The notes under the pieces were generated by a model, which saw nothing but the letters and a program-made list of their open reading frames with translations, was not told where the DNA came from and did not search any database. Positions 17,727-26,243 of a DNA stretch of 64,000 bases are shown here, in pieces (the stretch's first letter is position 1; every line of letters begins with the position of its first letter). Origin of the DNA: Streptomyces sp. NBC_01446 (GTDB lineage: Bacteria; Actinomycetota; Actinomycetes; Streptomycetales; Streptomycetaceae); the NCBI RefSeq assembly GCF_026340095.1, contig NZ_JAPEPO010000001.1:3378501-3442500 (forward strand), written 5' to 3'. A program made the position numbers and the translations under genes.

Positions 17727-18563
17727 TTATGCGAGAGGATCCGGAGCAGCGGTGACGCCGAGCTCCGCCAGCTTCGCCTTGCCGCCATCGGGCGCCGTGA
17801 GGACCAGCGGGCCCTGTTCGGTCAGCGCGATGGAGTGCTCCCAGTGCGAGGACCAGGTGCCGTCCGTCGTGATGACCGTCCAGTCGTCCTCGAGAACCTC
17901 GGTGCGCGGGGTGCCGAGGGAGACCATCGGCTCGATCGCGAGGCAGAAGCCGGGGACGAGCTTCGGGCCCTTGCCGCGGCGGCGCTCGACGTAGTTCAGC
18001 AGGTGCGGGTCCATGTGCATCTCGGTGCCGATGCCGTGGCCGCCGTAGTCCTCGACGATGCCGTACTTGCCGCCGCCCGGCTTGGGCTGGCGGCGGATGT
18101 AGGACTCGATGGCGCGCGAGATGTCGACGAGCCGGTTGCCGTTCTTCATCGCGGCGATGCCGGCCCACATCGACTCCTCGGTCACCCGGGAGAGCTCGAC
18201 CAGCTCCGGAGCGTGACCGGTACCCACGAACGCGGTGTACGCGGCGTCGCCGTGCCAGCCGTCGATGATCGCGCCGCAGTCGATGGAGATGATGTCGCCG
18301 TCCTTGAGGACGGTCTTGTCGTCCGGGATGCCGTGGACGACGACCTCGTTGACCGAGGTGCAGATGGTCGCGGGGAATCCCCCGTACCCGAGGAAGTTCG
18401 ACTTGGCCCCGTGCTCGTCGAGCACCTTGCGCGCGACCTCGTCCAGGTCCCGGGTGGTGGCACCGGGCACCGCGGCCTCACGCGTCGCCGCGTGGATCGC
18501 GGCGACGACCAGCCCCGCCTCACGCATCTTGGCGATCTGCTCGGGGGTCTTGATCTGCACCAT
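17727..18563 (-). CDS. map: type I methionine aminopeptidase
   Basis: Map removes the initiator Met from nascent proteins. The 278-residue protein shows the metal ligands in DGWHGDAAYT, the GGHGIGTEMHMDP motif and IEPMVSLG, plus the upstream YGGFPATICTSVNEVVVHGIP region. It follows adk after a hairpin. This copy in the secY-adk-map cluster is probably the housekeeping enzyme. Confidence 0.97.
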   Translation of the reverse strand: MVQIKTPEQIAKMREAGLVVAAIHAATREAAVPGATTRDLDEVARKVLDEHGAKSNFLGYGGFPATICTSVNEVVVHGIPDDKTVLKDGDIISIDCGAIIDGWHGDAAYTAFVGTGHAPELVELSRVTEESMWAGIAAMKNGNRLVDISRAIESYIRRQPKPGGGKYGIVEDYGGHGIGTEMHMDPHLLNYVERRRGKGPKLVPGFCLAIEPMVSLGTPRTEVLEDDWTVITTDGTWSSHWEHSIALTEQGPLVLTAPDGGKAKLAELGVTAAPDPLA

Positions 18564-18617
18564 GGGGGCCTGCGCTCTCCGTCTTCCGCACTACGGGTTT
18601 ACCTGCACAACACTACG

Positions 18618-18648
18618 GCCGCGGCGCCCTGTACGGGCACCGCGGCCG
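18618..18648 (-). terminator. hairpin between adk and map
   Basis: A 13-bp GC-rich stem with one wobble pair and a 5-nt loop lies 18 nt after the adk stop. It may terminate or attenuate secY-adk transcripts before map. Confidence 0.65.
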
Positions 18649-18666
18649 GAGCAGCGTAACAACGAC

Positions 18667-19320
18667 TTACTTGTCGCGCTTGAGGGCGTCCATGGCCCGC
18701 GCGGTCACCTCGTCGACCTTGCCGAGCGCCGAAATCGTCCGCACCAGGCCCTGGGCCCGGTAGTAGTCGATGATCGGCTCGGTCTGCGTGTGGTAGACCT
18801 CGAGCCGCTTGCGGACGGTGTCCTCGCTGTCGTCCTCGCGCTGGTAGAGCTCGCCGCCGCAGACGTCACAGACGCCTTCCTGCTTCGGCTGGTTGTACGA
18901 CACGTGGAAGACGTGCGCGGAGTCCTTGCGGCAGATGCGGCGGCCGGCGATGCGCTTGACCACCTCGTCCTCGGGGACCTCGAGGTCCAGGACCGCGTCG
19001 AGCTTCACTTCGTCCGCCTTGAGGGCGACGTCGAGCGCCTCGGCCTGCGAGACGTTGCGAGGGAAGCCGTCGAGCAGGAAGCCGTTCACGGCGTCCGGCT
19101 GCTCCATGCGGTCCTTGGCCATCCCGATGGTGACCTCGTCGGGCACCAGGTTGCCGGCGTCCATGAACGCCTTTGCCTGCTTGCCCAGTTCCGTGCCCTG
19201 GCTGATGTTGGCACGGAAGAGGTCGCCCGTGGAGATGTGCGGAATCGACAGGTTCTTGGCAAGGAACGCGGCCTGCGTTCCCTTGCCCGCACCGGGCGGC
19301 CCGACGAGGACGATACGCAT
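18667..19320 (-). CDS. adk: adenylate kinase
   Basis: Adk catalyses ATP + AMP to 2 ADP. The P-loop GPPGAGKGTQ is at residues 7-16, the AMP-binding DGFPRN motif in the centre, and the long-form LID carries four-cysteine zinc-type positions (CRKDSAHVFH and CDVCGGE) in part. The protein is 217 residues. The ATG overlaps the secY stop as TGATG, giving translational coupling. Confidence 0.97.
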   Translation of the reverse strand: MRIVLVGPPGAGKGTQAAFLAKNLSIPHISTGDLFRANISQGTELGKQAKAFMDAGNLVPDEVTIGMAKDRMEQPDAVNGFLLDGFPRNVSQAEALDVALKADEVKLDAVLDLEVPEDEVVKRIAGRRICRKDSAHVFHVSYNQPKQEGVCDVCGGELYQREDDSEDTVRKRLEVYHTQTEPIIDYYRAQGLVRTISALGKVDEVTARAMDALKRDK

Positions 19321-20633
19321 CAGCGGAGGAACCCTTCGTAATTGCGCTGCTGAAGCTGGCTCTCGATCTGCTTCACCGTCTCCAGACCGACACCCACGAT
19401 GATGAGGATGCTTGTCCCACCGAACGGGAAGTTCTGGCTTGCCCCGAAGCCAACCAACGCCATCGTTGGTACGAGAGCGATCAGACCCAGATACAGCGAA
19501 CCCGGCCAGGTGATCCGGTTGAGTACGTAGCTCAGGTACTCAGCGGTCGGCCGGCCAGCCCGGATGCCCGGGATGAAGCCACCATACTTCTTCATGTTGT
19601 CCGCGACTTCCTCGGGGTTGAACGAGATCGCCACGTAGAAGAACGCGAAGAAAACGATCAGCAGGAAGTACGAAACGATGTAATAGGGGTGATTTCCCTT
19701 GGTCAGATGGTCGTTGATCCAGGTCTTCCACCCGGAATTGCCTCCCGCGAACTGCGCGACGAGGGCCGGGATGTAGAGCAGCGACGAAGCGAAGATGACG
19801 GGGATCACACCCGCCTGATTGACCTTCAGCGGGATGTACGTGGACGTACCGCCGTAAGACCGGCGACCGATCATACGCTTCGCATACTGGACAGGGATTC
19901 GGCGCTGCGCCTGCTCGACGAACACCACCAGGCCGACCATGACGAGGCCCACCAGGATCACGGCGCCGAACTCGATCCAGCCGCCGGCGAGGTTACCGGT
20001 CGTCTTGATGGTCCACAGGGCGCTCGGGAAGGTGGCGGCGATCGAGATGAACATCAGGATCGACATGCCGTTGCCGATGCCGCGGTCGGTGATGAGCTCA
20101 CCGAGCCACATGACGATGGCGGTGCCGGCGGTCATCGTGATGACCATCGTGATCGTCACGAAGATCGACTGGTCCGGGACGATCTGGTTCGCGACGGGGC
20201 AGCCCTGGAAGAGGGCGCCGCTGCGAGCAGTCGCGACGAGGCCGGTGCCCTGGAGGATGGCGAGCGCCACGGTCAGGTATCGCGTGTACTGCGTGATCTT
20301 CGAAGTACCCGCCTGACCCTCCTTCTTCAGGGCCTCGAGCCGCGGGATCACGACAGTGAGCAGCTGCAGGATGATGCTCGCGGTGATGTACGGCATGATG
20401 CCGAGCGCGAAGATCGTGATCTGCAGGAGCGCGCCACCACTGAACATGTTGACGAGACCGAACAGCCCCTGCGTGCCTTTGTTCGCGTCCACGCATGTCT
20501 GGACGTTCGAGTAGCTGACTCCCGGGATCGGTACGTGTGTACCGATGCGGTAGATCACGATGATGCCGAGCGTGAAGAGCAGCTTCTTGCGCAGGTCGGG
20601 CGTCTTGAACGCCCGGGCGAACGCGGTGAGCAC
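19320..20633 (-). CDS. secY: preprotein translocase subunit SecY
   Basis: SecY is the ten-helix channel of the Sec translocon, partner of SecE encoded at 52985-53272. The 437-residue sequence includes GTHVPIPGV in the first periplasmic loop, ITASIILQLL in helix 2, GIGNGMS and the C-terminal KQIESQLQQRNYEGFLR. The GTG start has AGGAGG upstream. A strong hairpin separates it from rplO, so a separate promoter in 20634-20845 is likely. Confidence 0.98.
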   Translation of the reverse strand: MLTAFARAFKTPDLRKKLLFTLGIIVIYRIGTHVPIPGVSYSNVQTCVDANKGTQGLFGLVNMFSGGALLQITIFALGIMPYITASIILQLLTVVIPRLEALKKEGQAGTSKITQYTRYLTVALAILQGTGLVATARSGALFQGCPVANQIVPDQSIFVTITMVITMTAGTAIVMWLGELITDRGIGNGMSILMFISIAATFPSALWTIKTTGNLAGGWIEFGAVILVGLVMVGLVVFVEQAQRRIPVQYAKRMIGRRSYGGTSTYIPLKVNQAGVIPVIFASSLLYIPALVAQFAGGNSGWKTWINDHLTKGNHPYYIVSYFLLIVFFAFFYVAISFNPEEVADNMKKYGGFIPGIRAGRPTAEYLSYVLNRITWPGSLYLGLIALVPTMALVGFGASQNFPFGGTSILIIVGVGLETVKQIESQLQQRNYEGFLR

Positions 20634-20845
20634 GGTGCCTCCTGCGACCCCCGCGCACGTGCGTCAGAGGTGACGGTCTTGAGGTTCGATGAATGAAGGA
20701 ATGCGTAAACAGTCAAGCACCGGGTGAAGATCCGTCAGACACGTCGCCTTCAGGACACACCGCCCGGCCCGAGGCATCAGCCCCAGACGGATACAGCACA
20801 GTGCAGGCCACCATACCGGCGACCATGCCCCCCTTGGAACGACCA

Positions 20846-20879
20846 ACCGGGGATGCCCCAAATCTGGGGCATCCCCGGT
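20846..20879 (-). terminator. strong hairpin between rplO and secY
   Basis: A perfect 15-bp stem (ACCGGGGATGCCCCA and its complement) with a 4-nt loop begins 37 nt after the rplO stop. It probably terminates or attenuates spc transcription upstream of the 282-nt rplO-secY gap. Confidence 0.8.
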
Positions 20880-20915
20880 CGGGAATCGCTCATGTCATCG
20901 AGACGCCTGAAAAGG

Positions 20916-21371
20916 TCAGACGAGCTCGGTGACGGTACCGCCGGCGGCGGTGATCTTCTCCTTGGCGGAGTTGGAGACGGCGTCAACCGTCACCTGCAGC
21001 GCCACGGTGAGCTCACCCTGGCCGAGCACCTTGACGAGGCTGTTCTTGCGAACGGCACCCTTGGCGACGAGACCCTCAACGGTGACCTCGCCACCTTCCG
21101 GGTACAGCGCGCTCAGCTTGTCGAGGTTCACGACCTGGAACTCGGTCTTGAACGGGTTCTTGAAGCCCTTGAGCTTCGGGAGACGCATGTGGAGGGGCAT
21201 CTGGCCACCCTCGAAGCGCTCCGGAACCTGGTAACGGGCCTTCGTGCCCTTGGTACCACGACCGGCCGTCTTACCCTTCGACGCCTCACCGCGACCCACA
21301 CGGGTCTTCGCGGTCTTGGCGCCCGGGGCGGGACGGAGGTTGTGGATCTTGAGCGGGTTGTTCTCCGCCAT
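20916..21371 (-). CDS. rplO: 50S ribosomal protein L15
   Basis: The 151-residue protein has the Gly-rich N-terminal LRPAPGAKTAKTRVGRGEAS segment and the GGQMPLHMRLPKLKGF motif. It lies 3 nt after rpmD and is the last gene before the hairpin upstream of secY. Confidence 0.98.
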   Translation of the reverse strand: MAENNPLKIHNLRPAPGAKTAKTRVGRGEASKGKTAGRGTKGTKARYQVPERFEGGQMPLHMRLPKLKGFKNPFKTEFQVVNLDKLSALYPEGGEVTVEGLVAKGAVRKNSLVKVLGQGELTVALQVTVDAVSNSAKEKITAAGGTVTELV

Positions 21372-21373
21372 GA

Positions 21374-21556
21374 TCAGTCGACCTCCTCGACCGTCACGAG
21401 GTGCCGCACGGTGTTAGCCATGCCGCGGAACTCGGGACGATCCTCCTTGACGACCACGTCGTTCAGGCGCTTGAGCCCGAGCGAACGCAGGGTGTCGCGG
21501 TGATTCTGCTTGCTGCCGATGTACGACTTCGTCTGCGTGATCTTGAGACGGGCCAT
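21374..21556 (-). CDS. rpmD: 50S ribosomal protein L30
   Basis: The 60-residue protein reads MARLKITQTKSYIGSKQNHR then TLRSLGLKRLNDVV, a standard L30. Its ATG overlaps the rpsE stop (TAATG), so translation is coupled to S5. Confidence 0.97.
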   Translation of the reverse strand: MARLKITQTKSYIGSKQNHRDTLRSLGLKRLNDVVVKEDRPEFRGMANTVRHLVTVEEVD

Positions 21557-22158
21557 TACGCACCCGCTCCCGCACGTGCACGCAGCAGAGCCGCGGGGGC
21601 GACGTCCTCGAGGGGCAGACCACGGCGAGCCGCGATCTCCTCGGGACGCTGCAGGCCCTTGAGGGCCGCCACGGTCGCGTGCACGATGTTGATCGCGTTG
21701 GACGAGCCGAGCGACTTCGACAGGATGTCGTGAACGCCGGCGCACTCGAGGACAGCACGCACCGGGCCACCGGCGATAACGCCGGTACCGGGGGAAGCAG
21801 GCTTGAGCAGGACGACGCCCGCGGCCTTCTCGCCCGTGATCGGGTGCGGGATGGTGCCCTGGATACGGGGGACCTTGAAGAAGTGCTTCTTGGCCTCCTC
21901 AACACCCTTGGCGATGGCGGCCGGCACCTCCTTGGCCTTGCCGTAACCGACGCCTACCGTGCCATCGCCATCGCCCACTACGACGAGCGCAGTGAAGCTG
22001 AAGCGACGGCCACCCTTGACAACCTTGGCGACGCGGTTGATCGCGACAACGCGCTCAACGTACGCGGTCTTCTCGGCGGCAGGGCCACCGTCGCGACCCT
22101 TCCGGTCCCGCCGCTCGCCGCCACCGGCACCGCTTCCGCGGCGCTGGGGTCCAGCCAT
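21556..22158 (-). CDS. rpsE: 30S ribosomal protein S5
   Basis: S5 lies at the mRNA entry side and contributes to accuracy. The 200-residue sequence has the double-stranded RNA-binding-like N domain (VERVVAINRVAKVVKGGRRF), VGYGKAKEVPAAIAKG and the GTGVIAGGPVRAVLE loop. A Gly/Arg-rich N-terminal extension of about 30 residues is present. Confidence 0.98.
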   Translation of the reverse strand: MAGPQRRGSGAGGGERRDRKGRDGGPAAEKTAYVERVVAINRVAKVVKGGRRFSFTALVVVGDGDGTVGVGYGKAKEVPAAIAKGVEEAKKHFFKVPRIQGTIPHPITGEKAAGVVLLKPASPGTGVIAGGPVRAVLECAGVHDILSKSLGSSNAINIVHATVAALKGLQRPEEIAARRGLPLEDVAPAALLRARAGAGA

Positions 22159-22200
22159 TGGAATTACCTCTCTTCGTTTTCCGCTAGCTACGGAACCGGA

Positions 22201-22584
22201 TCAGAACTTCAGACCGGCTTCGCGGGCGGCGTCCGCCAGAGCGGCGATGCGCCCGGCGTACTGGTTACCACCACGGTCGAACACGACAGCCTCGACGCCC
22301 GCGGCCTTGGCACGCTCGGCGACCAGGGCGCCGACCTTGCCGGCCTGCGCGGACTTGTCGGCCTCGGCACCACGGATCGAGGTGTCCAGGGTCGACGCCG
22401 ACGCGAGGGTGTGACCCTTAACGTCGTCGATGACCTGGGCCACGATGTGGCGGTTCGAACGCGTCACAACCAAGCGCGGACGCTCGGCCGTACCCGAAAC
22501 ATGCTTACGGATGCGAATGTGACGGCGCTTGATGGCAGCACGCTTGTAAGCGTCGCCCTTAGCAATCTTGACACCGTATGCCAT
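22201..22584 (-). CDS. rplR: 50S ribosomal protein L18
   Basis: L18 binds 5S rRNA. The 127-residue protein has RRHIRIRKHVSGTAERPRL, HIVAQVIDD and the C-terminal GGNQYAGRIAALADAAREAG. It starts 3 nt after the rplF stop. Confidence 0.98.
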   Translation of the reverse strand: MAYGVKIAKGDAYKRAAIKRRHIRIRKHVSGTAERPRLVVTRSNRHIVAQVIDDVKGHTLASASTLDTSIRGAEADKSAQAGKVGALVAERAKAAGVEAVVFDRGGNQYAGRIAALADAAREAGLKF

Positions 22585-22587
22585 GGC

Positions 22588-23127
22588 TTACTTACCCGCC
22601 TTTCCGACCTTGCGGCGGATGACTTCGCCTTCGTACTTGACGCCCTTGGCCTTGTACGGGTCGGGCTTGCGCAGCTTGCGGATTTTGGCCGCAACCTCGC
22701 CGACCTTCTGCTTGTCGATGCCCTCGACCGAGAACTTGATCGGCGACTCGACCTTGAAGGAGATGCCCTCGGGCGCCTCGATCAGGATCGAGTGGCTGTA
22801 GCCGAGCGAGAACTCCAGGTTGGAGCCCTTCGCCAGGACGCGGTAACCGACACCGCTGATCTCGAGCTTCTTCACGTAACCCTCGGTCACGCCGGTGATC
22901 ATGTTGGCCACCAGCGTGCGGGACAGGCCGTGCAGAGCCTTGTTCTGACGCTCATCATTGGGACGGGCGACGTTCAGCACGCCGTCCTCGTCCTTCGTGA
23001 TGACGATCGGAGCGACGATCGTGTGGCTGAGGGAACCCTTGGGGCCCTTAACCGAGACCGTACGACCGTCGATGGTGACGTCCACGCCGGCGGGAACCGT
23101 GATGGGGAGCTTGCCAATACGCGACAT
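22588..23127 (-). CDS. rplF: 50S ribosomal protein L6
   Basis: The 179-residue L6 begins SRIGKLPITVPAGVDVTID and contains the C-terminal signature DPYKAKGVKYEGEVIRRKVGK. It lies 21 nt after rpsH in the spc operon. Confidence 0.98.
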   Translation of the reverse strand: MSRIGKLPITVPAGVDVTIDGRTVSVKGPKGSLSHTIVAPIVITKDEDGVLNVARPNDERQNKALHGLSRTLVANMITGVTEGYVKKLEISGVGYRVLAKGSNLEFSLGYSHSILIEAPEGISFKVESPIKFSVEGIDKQKVGEVAAKIRKLRKPDPYKAKGVKYEGEVIRRKVGKAGK

Positions 23128-23148
23128 TAGCTATTCCTCCGTTCCCGA

Positions 23149-23547
23149 CTACCAGACGTAGGCGAGGACTTCCCCACCTACGCCCTTCTTGCCTGCCTGC
23201 TGGCCGGTCAGAAGACCGTGCGACGTGGAGATGATCGCCACGCCGAGGCCGCCGAGGACCTTGGGCAGATTGGTGGACTTCGCGTAAACCCGGAGACCGG
23301 GCTTGGAGATCCGCTTGATGCCCGCAATGGAGCGCTCACGGTTCGGGCCGAACTTGAGCTCGAGGACGAGGTTCTTGCCAACCTCGGCGTCCTCGGTCTT
23401 CCAGCCCGTGATGAAGCCCTCCTGCTGGAGGATCTCCGCGATGTGAGACTTGATCTTGCTGTGCGGCATCGCCACGGTGTCGTGGTACGCCGAGTTCGCG
23501 TTACGCAGACGAGTCAGCATGTCCGCGATCGGATCAGTCATGGTCAT
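23149..23547 (-). CDS. rpsH: 30S ribosomal protein S8
   Basis: S8 is a primary binder of 16S rRNA and, in E. coli, the autoregulator of spc. From the ATG at 23547 the protein is 132 residues: MTMTDPIADMLTRLRNAN onward, with the C-terminal STSHGLLTGQQA motif. A longer frame (to 23718) translates the leader and is rejected. An unusually long 223-nt spacer separates it from rpsN. Confidence 0.97.
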   Translation of the reverse strand: MTMTDPIADMLTRLRNANSAYHDTVAMPHSKIKSHIAEILQQEGFITGWKTEDAEVGKNLVLELKFGPNRERSIAGIKRISKPGLRVYAKSTNLPKVLGGLGVAIISTSHGLLTGQQAGKKGVGGEVLAYVW

Positions 23548-23770
23548 GAATTGGCCTTCGGCCTCTCTCGCCGGGGTTTCCTGTATGCGCCATCCCTCTC
23601 CCCACACAGAGGCGGGACGGGTGCGGTGCGGGGACCTACGGCGTAGTAAGTCGGTATGGGCGGCGGGCGCCCAACCCCACAAGCCTACGGCATGTGAAGG
23701 GGGGCTCCCGCCGACCAAATACTTACCGAGAGCGTCCGGTAATTCCCAAGTCCCTAAGGACAGAAGGGGA
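23548..23770 (-). promoter_or_regulatory. long rpsN-rpsH spacer, possible regulatory leader
   Basis: This 223-nt gap sits inside the otherwise tightly packed spc operon and holds no gene. S8 controls spc in other bacteria by binding mRNA, so a structured S8 target or an internal promoter could lie here. I did not identify a specific site. Confidence 0.35.
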
Positions 23771-23956
23771 TTACCAGGAGCTCTTGGTCACGCCCGGCAG
23801 CTCGCCACGGTGAGCCATCTCACGAAGGCACACGCGGCACAGGCCGAACTTGCGGTACACGGAGTGCGGGCGGCCGCAGCGCTGGCAGCGGGTGTAGCCA
23901 CGCACACCGAACTTCGGCTTACGAGCAGCCTTGGCAATAAGAGCCTTCTTCGCCAT
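23771..23956 (-). CDS. rpsN: 30S ribosomal protein S14, type Z
   Basis: The 61-residue zinc-ribbon S14 has the ligands CQRC and CRVC in place (C24, C27, C40, C43). It lies 5 nt after rplE. The type Z (C+) form fits a zinc-replete paralogue; a C- copy would be expected elsewhere in the genome. Confidence 0.97.
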   Translation of the reverse strand: MAKKALIAKAARKPKFGVRGYTRCQRCGRPHSVYRKFGLCRVCLREMAHRGELPGVTKSSW

Positions 23957-23961
23957 CTCGG

Positions 23962-24519
23962 TTACGCCTCCTTGAAGGGGAAGCCGAGGTGACGAAGGAG
24001 CGCGCGGCCCTCAGCGTCGTTGGTCGCCGTGGTGACCACGGTGATGTCCATACCCCGGACGCGGTCGATCTTGTCCTGGTCGATCTCGTGGAACATGACC
24101 TGCTCCGTGAGACCGAAGGTGTAGTTGCCACGGCCGTCGAACTGCTTGGGAGACAGACCACGGAAGTCGCGGATGCGCGGAAGCGCGAGCGACAGGGTGC
24201 GGTCCAGGAACTCCCACATGCGGTCGCCACGGAGCGTGACGTGGGCACCGATCGGCTGACCCTCACGCAGCTTGAACTGCGCGATGGACTTGCGGGCCTT
24301 GGTGATGGCCGGCTTCTGACCGGTGATCGTGGTCAGGTCACGGACGGCACCGTCCATGAGCTTGGAGTCACGGGCGGCGTCGCCGACACCCATGTTGACC
24401 ACAATCTTGACGAGGCCCGGGGTCTGCATGACGTTCTCGTAGGAGAACTCTTCCTGCAGCTTGCCCGCGATCTCCTCGCGGTACTTCGTCTTGAGACGCG
24501 GAGTCGTGGTGGTAGCCAT
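23962..24519 (-). CDS. rplE: 50S ribosomal protein L5
   Basis: L5 binds 5S rRNA and contacts P-site tRNA. The 185-residue protein includes PGLVKIVVNMGVGDA, GQKPAITKARKSIAQFKLREG and the GLTEQVMFHEID segment. The ATG overlaps the rplX stop (TGATG). Confidence 0.98.
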   Translation of the reverse strand: MATTTTPRLKTKYREEIAGKLQEEFSYENVMQTPGLVKIVVNMGVGDAARDSKLMDGAVRDLTTITGQKPAITKARKSIAQFKLREGQPIGAHVTLRGDRMWEFLDRTLSLALPRIRDFRGLSPKQFDGRGNYTFGLTEQVMFHEIDQDKIDRVRGMDITVVTTATNDAEGRALLRHLGFPFKEA

Positions 24520-24842
24520 CAGATGTCCTCACCCGTCCGCTTGGCAACGCGAACCTTGTTGCCCTCGTCGTCGAAGCGGTAACCGACACGCGTGACGACC
24601 TTGTTGCCGTCCTTCTCCACCACGAGCTGAACGTTGCTCACGTGGACAGGGGCCTCGGTCGTGACGATGCCACCGGCCTGCGAACCGCTGGCGGTGGGGC
24701 CGGCCTTGGTGTGCTTCTTGACCCGGTTGACACCCTCGACCAGGACGCGGTCCTCGCGGGGGAAGGCCGCGATGACCTTGCCCTGCTTGCCCTTGTCCTT
24801 ACCGGTGATGACCTGTACCAGGTCGCCCTTCTTGATCTTCAT
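24519..24842 (-). CDS. rplX: 50S ribosomal protein L24
   Basis: The 107-residue L24 starts MKIKKGDLVQVITGKDKGKQ, a KOW motif, followed by GVNRVKKHTK. It lies 2 nt after rplN and is coupled to rplE by a TGATG overlap. Confidence 0.98.
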   Translation of the reverse strand: MKIKKGDLVQVITGKDKGKQGKVIAAFPREDRVLVEGVNRVKKHTKAGPTASGSQAGGIVTTEAPVHVSNVQLVVEKDGNKVVTRVGYRFDDEGNKVRVAKRTGEDI

Positions 24843-24844
24843 GC

Positions 24845-25213
24845 TTACAGCACCTCCGGCGCGAGCGAGATGATCTTCATGAACTTCTTCTCGCGCAGCT
24901 CACGGCCCACCGGGCCGAAGATACGGGTGCCGCGAGGGTCGCCGTCGTTCTTCAGAATGACGGCGGCGTTCTCGTCGAAGCGGATGTACGAGCCGTCCGG
25001 ACGGCGGCGCTCCTTGACGGTGCGAACGATGACCGCCTTGACGACGTCACCCTTCTTCACATTGCCGCCGGGGATCGCGTCCTTGACGGTGGCGACGATG
25101 ACGTCACCGATGCCCGCGTAGCGGCGACCCGAGCCACCGAGAACACGGATGGTGAGAATTTCCTTCGCACCCGTGTTGTCGGCGACGCGCAGTCGCGACT
25201 CCTGCTGGATCAC
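24845..25213 (-). CDS. rplN: 50S ribosomal protein L14
   Basis: The 122-residue L14 begins MIQQESRLRVADNTGAKEIL and ends with the GPVGRELREKKFMKIISLAPEVL tail in two conserved blocks. It is the first spc gene, separated from rpsQ by two tandem hairpins. Confidence 0.98.
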   Translation of the reverse strand: MIQQESRLRVADNTGAKEILTIRVLGGSGRRYAGIGDVIVATVKDAIPGGNVKKGDVVKAVIVRTVKERRRPDGSYIRFDENAAVILKNDGDPRGTRIFGPVGRELREKKFMKIISLAPEVL

Positions 25214-25241
25214 GTCTATCTCCTGATTGTCTGCCGGTTCC

Positions 25242-25308
25242 CCCGGGGCAGTTCAGTGAACTGCCCCGGGAGCCTGGCGGAACGAACTCTGAGGGATACC
25301 CCTCAGAG
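25242..25308 (-). terminator. two tandem hairpins at the S10/spc boundary
   Basis: In transcription order, a 9-bp stem (CTCTGAGGG, loop GTAT, 25287-25308) follows the rpsQ stop at once. A 13-bp stem (core CCCGGGGCAGTTC, 25242-25270) comes next, ending 29 nt before the rplN start codon. They probably mark the end of the S10 transcript or a processing point. No U tract is present. Confidence 0.65.
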
Positions 25309-25310
25309 AA

Positions 25311-25595
25311 TTACTTGGCCTTCTCGAGGATCTCGACGATGCGCCAGCGCTTGGTCGCCGACAGCGGACGCGTCTCCATGATGAGGACGCGGTCGCCGAC
25401 GCCGGCAGCGTTCTGCTCGTCGTGCGCCTTGAGCTTGTTCGTACGGCGGATGACCTTGCCGTACAGCGCGTGCTTGACGCGGTCCTCGACAGCGACGACG
25501 ACGGTCTTGTCCATCTTGTCGCTGACGACCAGACCCTCACGGGTCTTGCGGAAGCCGCGGGCGGCAGTCTCTTCAGTCACGTTGCTCTCGCTCAT
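25311..25595 (-). CDS. rpsQ: 30S ribosomal protein S17
   Basis: The 94-residue S17 has GFRKTREGLVVSDKMDKTVV, the KLKAHDEQN motif and RPLSATKRWRIVEI. It is the last S10-operon gene. The ATG overlaps the rpmC stop (TGATG). Confidence 0.98.
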   Translation of the reverse strand: MSESNVTEETAARGFRKTREGLVVSDKMDKTVVVAVEDRVKHALYGKVIRRTNKLKAHDEQNAAGVGDRVLIMETRPLSATKRWRIVEILEKAK

Positions 25596-25819
25596 CAGGC
25601 GCTCTCCACCGTCTCGATGCCCAGCTCGCGCTCACGCATGAGGGTGTAGATCCGCGCGATGTCCTTGCGGACGGCCTTCAGCCGACCGTGGTTCTCGAGC
25701 TGACCGGTCGCCGCCTGGAAACGGAGGTTGAACAGCTCTTCCTTGGCCTCGCGGAGCTTGTTGAGGAGCTCCTCGTTGCCCAGTTCGCGCAGCTCGGACG
25801 CCTTGGTACCGGCCGACAT
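25595..25819 (-). CDS. rpmC: 50S ribosomal protein L29
   Basis: The 74-residue L29 has the ELLNKLREAKEELFNLRFQ helix pair. The ATG at 25819 overlaps the rplP stop (TGATG); a GTG one codon earlier is possible but less likely. Confidence 0.97.
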   Translation of the reverse strand: MSAGTKASELRELGNEELLNKLREAKEELFNLRFQAATGQLENHGRLKAVRKDIARIYTLMRERELGIETVESA

Positions 25820-26238
25820 CACGACTCACCTGCCTCGCGCCGAACAATCCGGCACTTCATCGGAAGCTTGTGAGCAGCGCGGGTAAGCGCCTCACGCGCA
25901 ATCTTCTCGTTCGGGTAGGACAGCTCGAACATCACCCGACCCGGGTGAACGTTCGCGACCCACCACTCGGGGGAACCCTTACCGGAACCCATGCGGGTCT
26001 CGGCGGGCTTCTTCGTAAGCGGACGGTCCGGGTAGATGTTGATCCAGACCTTGCCGCCACGCTTGATGTGGCGGGTCATCGCGATACGAGCCGCCTCGAT
26101 CTGGCGGTTGGTCACGTACGCCGGCGTGAGGGCCTGAATGCCGTACTCGCCGAACGCAACCGTCGTACCACCCTTGGCCTGACCGCGGCGCTTGGGGTGG
26201 TGCTGCTTGCGGTGCTTGACCCTACGGGGGATCAGCAT
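25819..26238 (-). CDS. rplP: 50S ribosomal protein L16
   Basis: L16 organises the peptidyl-transferase region. The 139-residue protein reads MLIPRRVKHRKQHHPKRRGQ and includes the RMGSGKGSPEWWVANVHPGR block. It lies 5 nt after rpsC. Confidence 0.98.
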   Translation of the reverse strand: MLIPRRVKHRKQHHPKRRGQAKGGTTVAFGEYGIQALTPAYVTNRQIEAARIAMTRHIKRGGKVWINIYPDRPLTKKPAETRMGSGKGSPEWWVANVHPGRVMFELSYPNEKIAREALTRAAHKLPMKCRIVRREAGES

Positions 26239-26243
26239 TTCGG

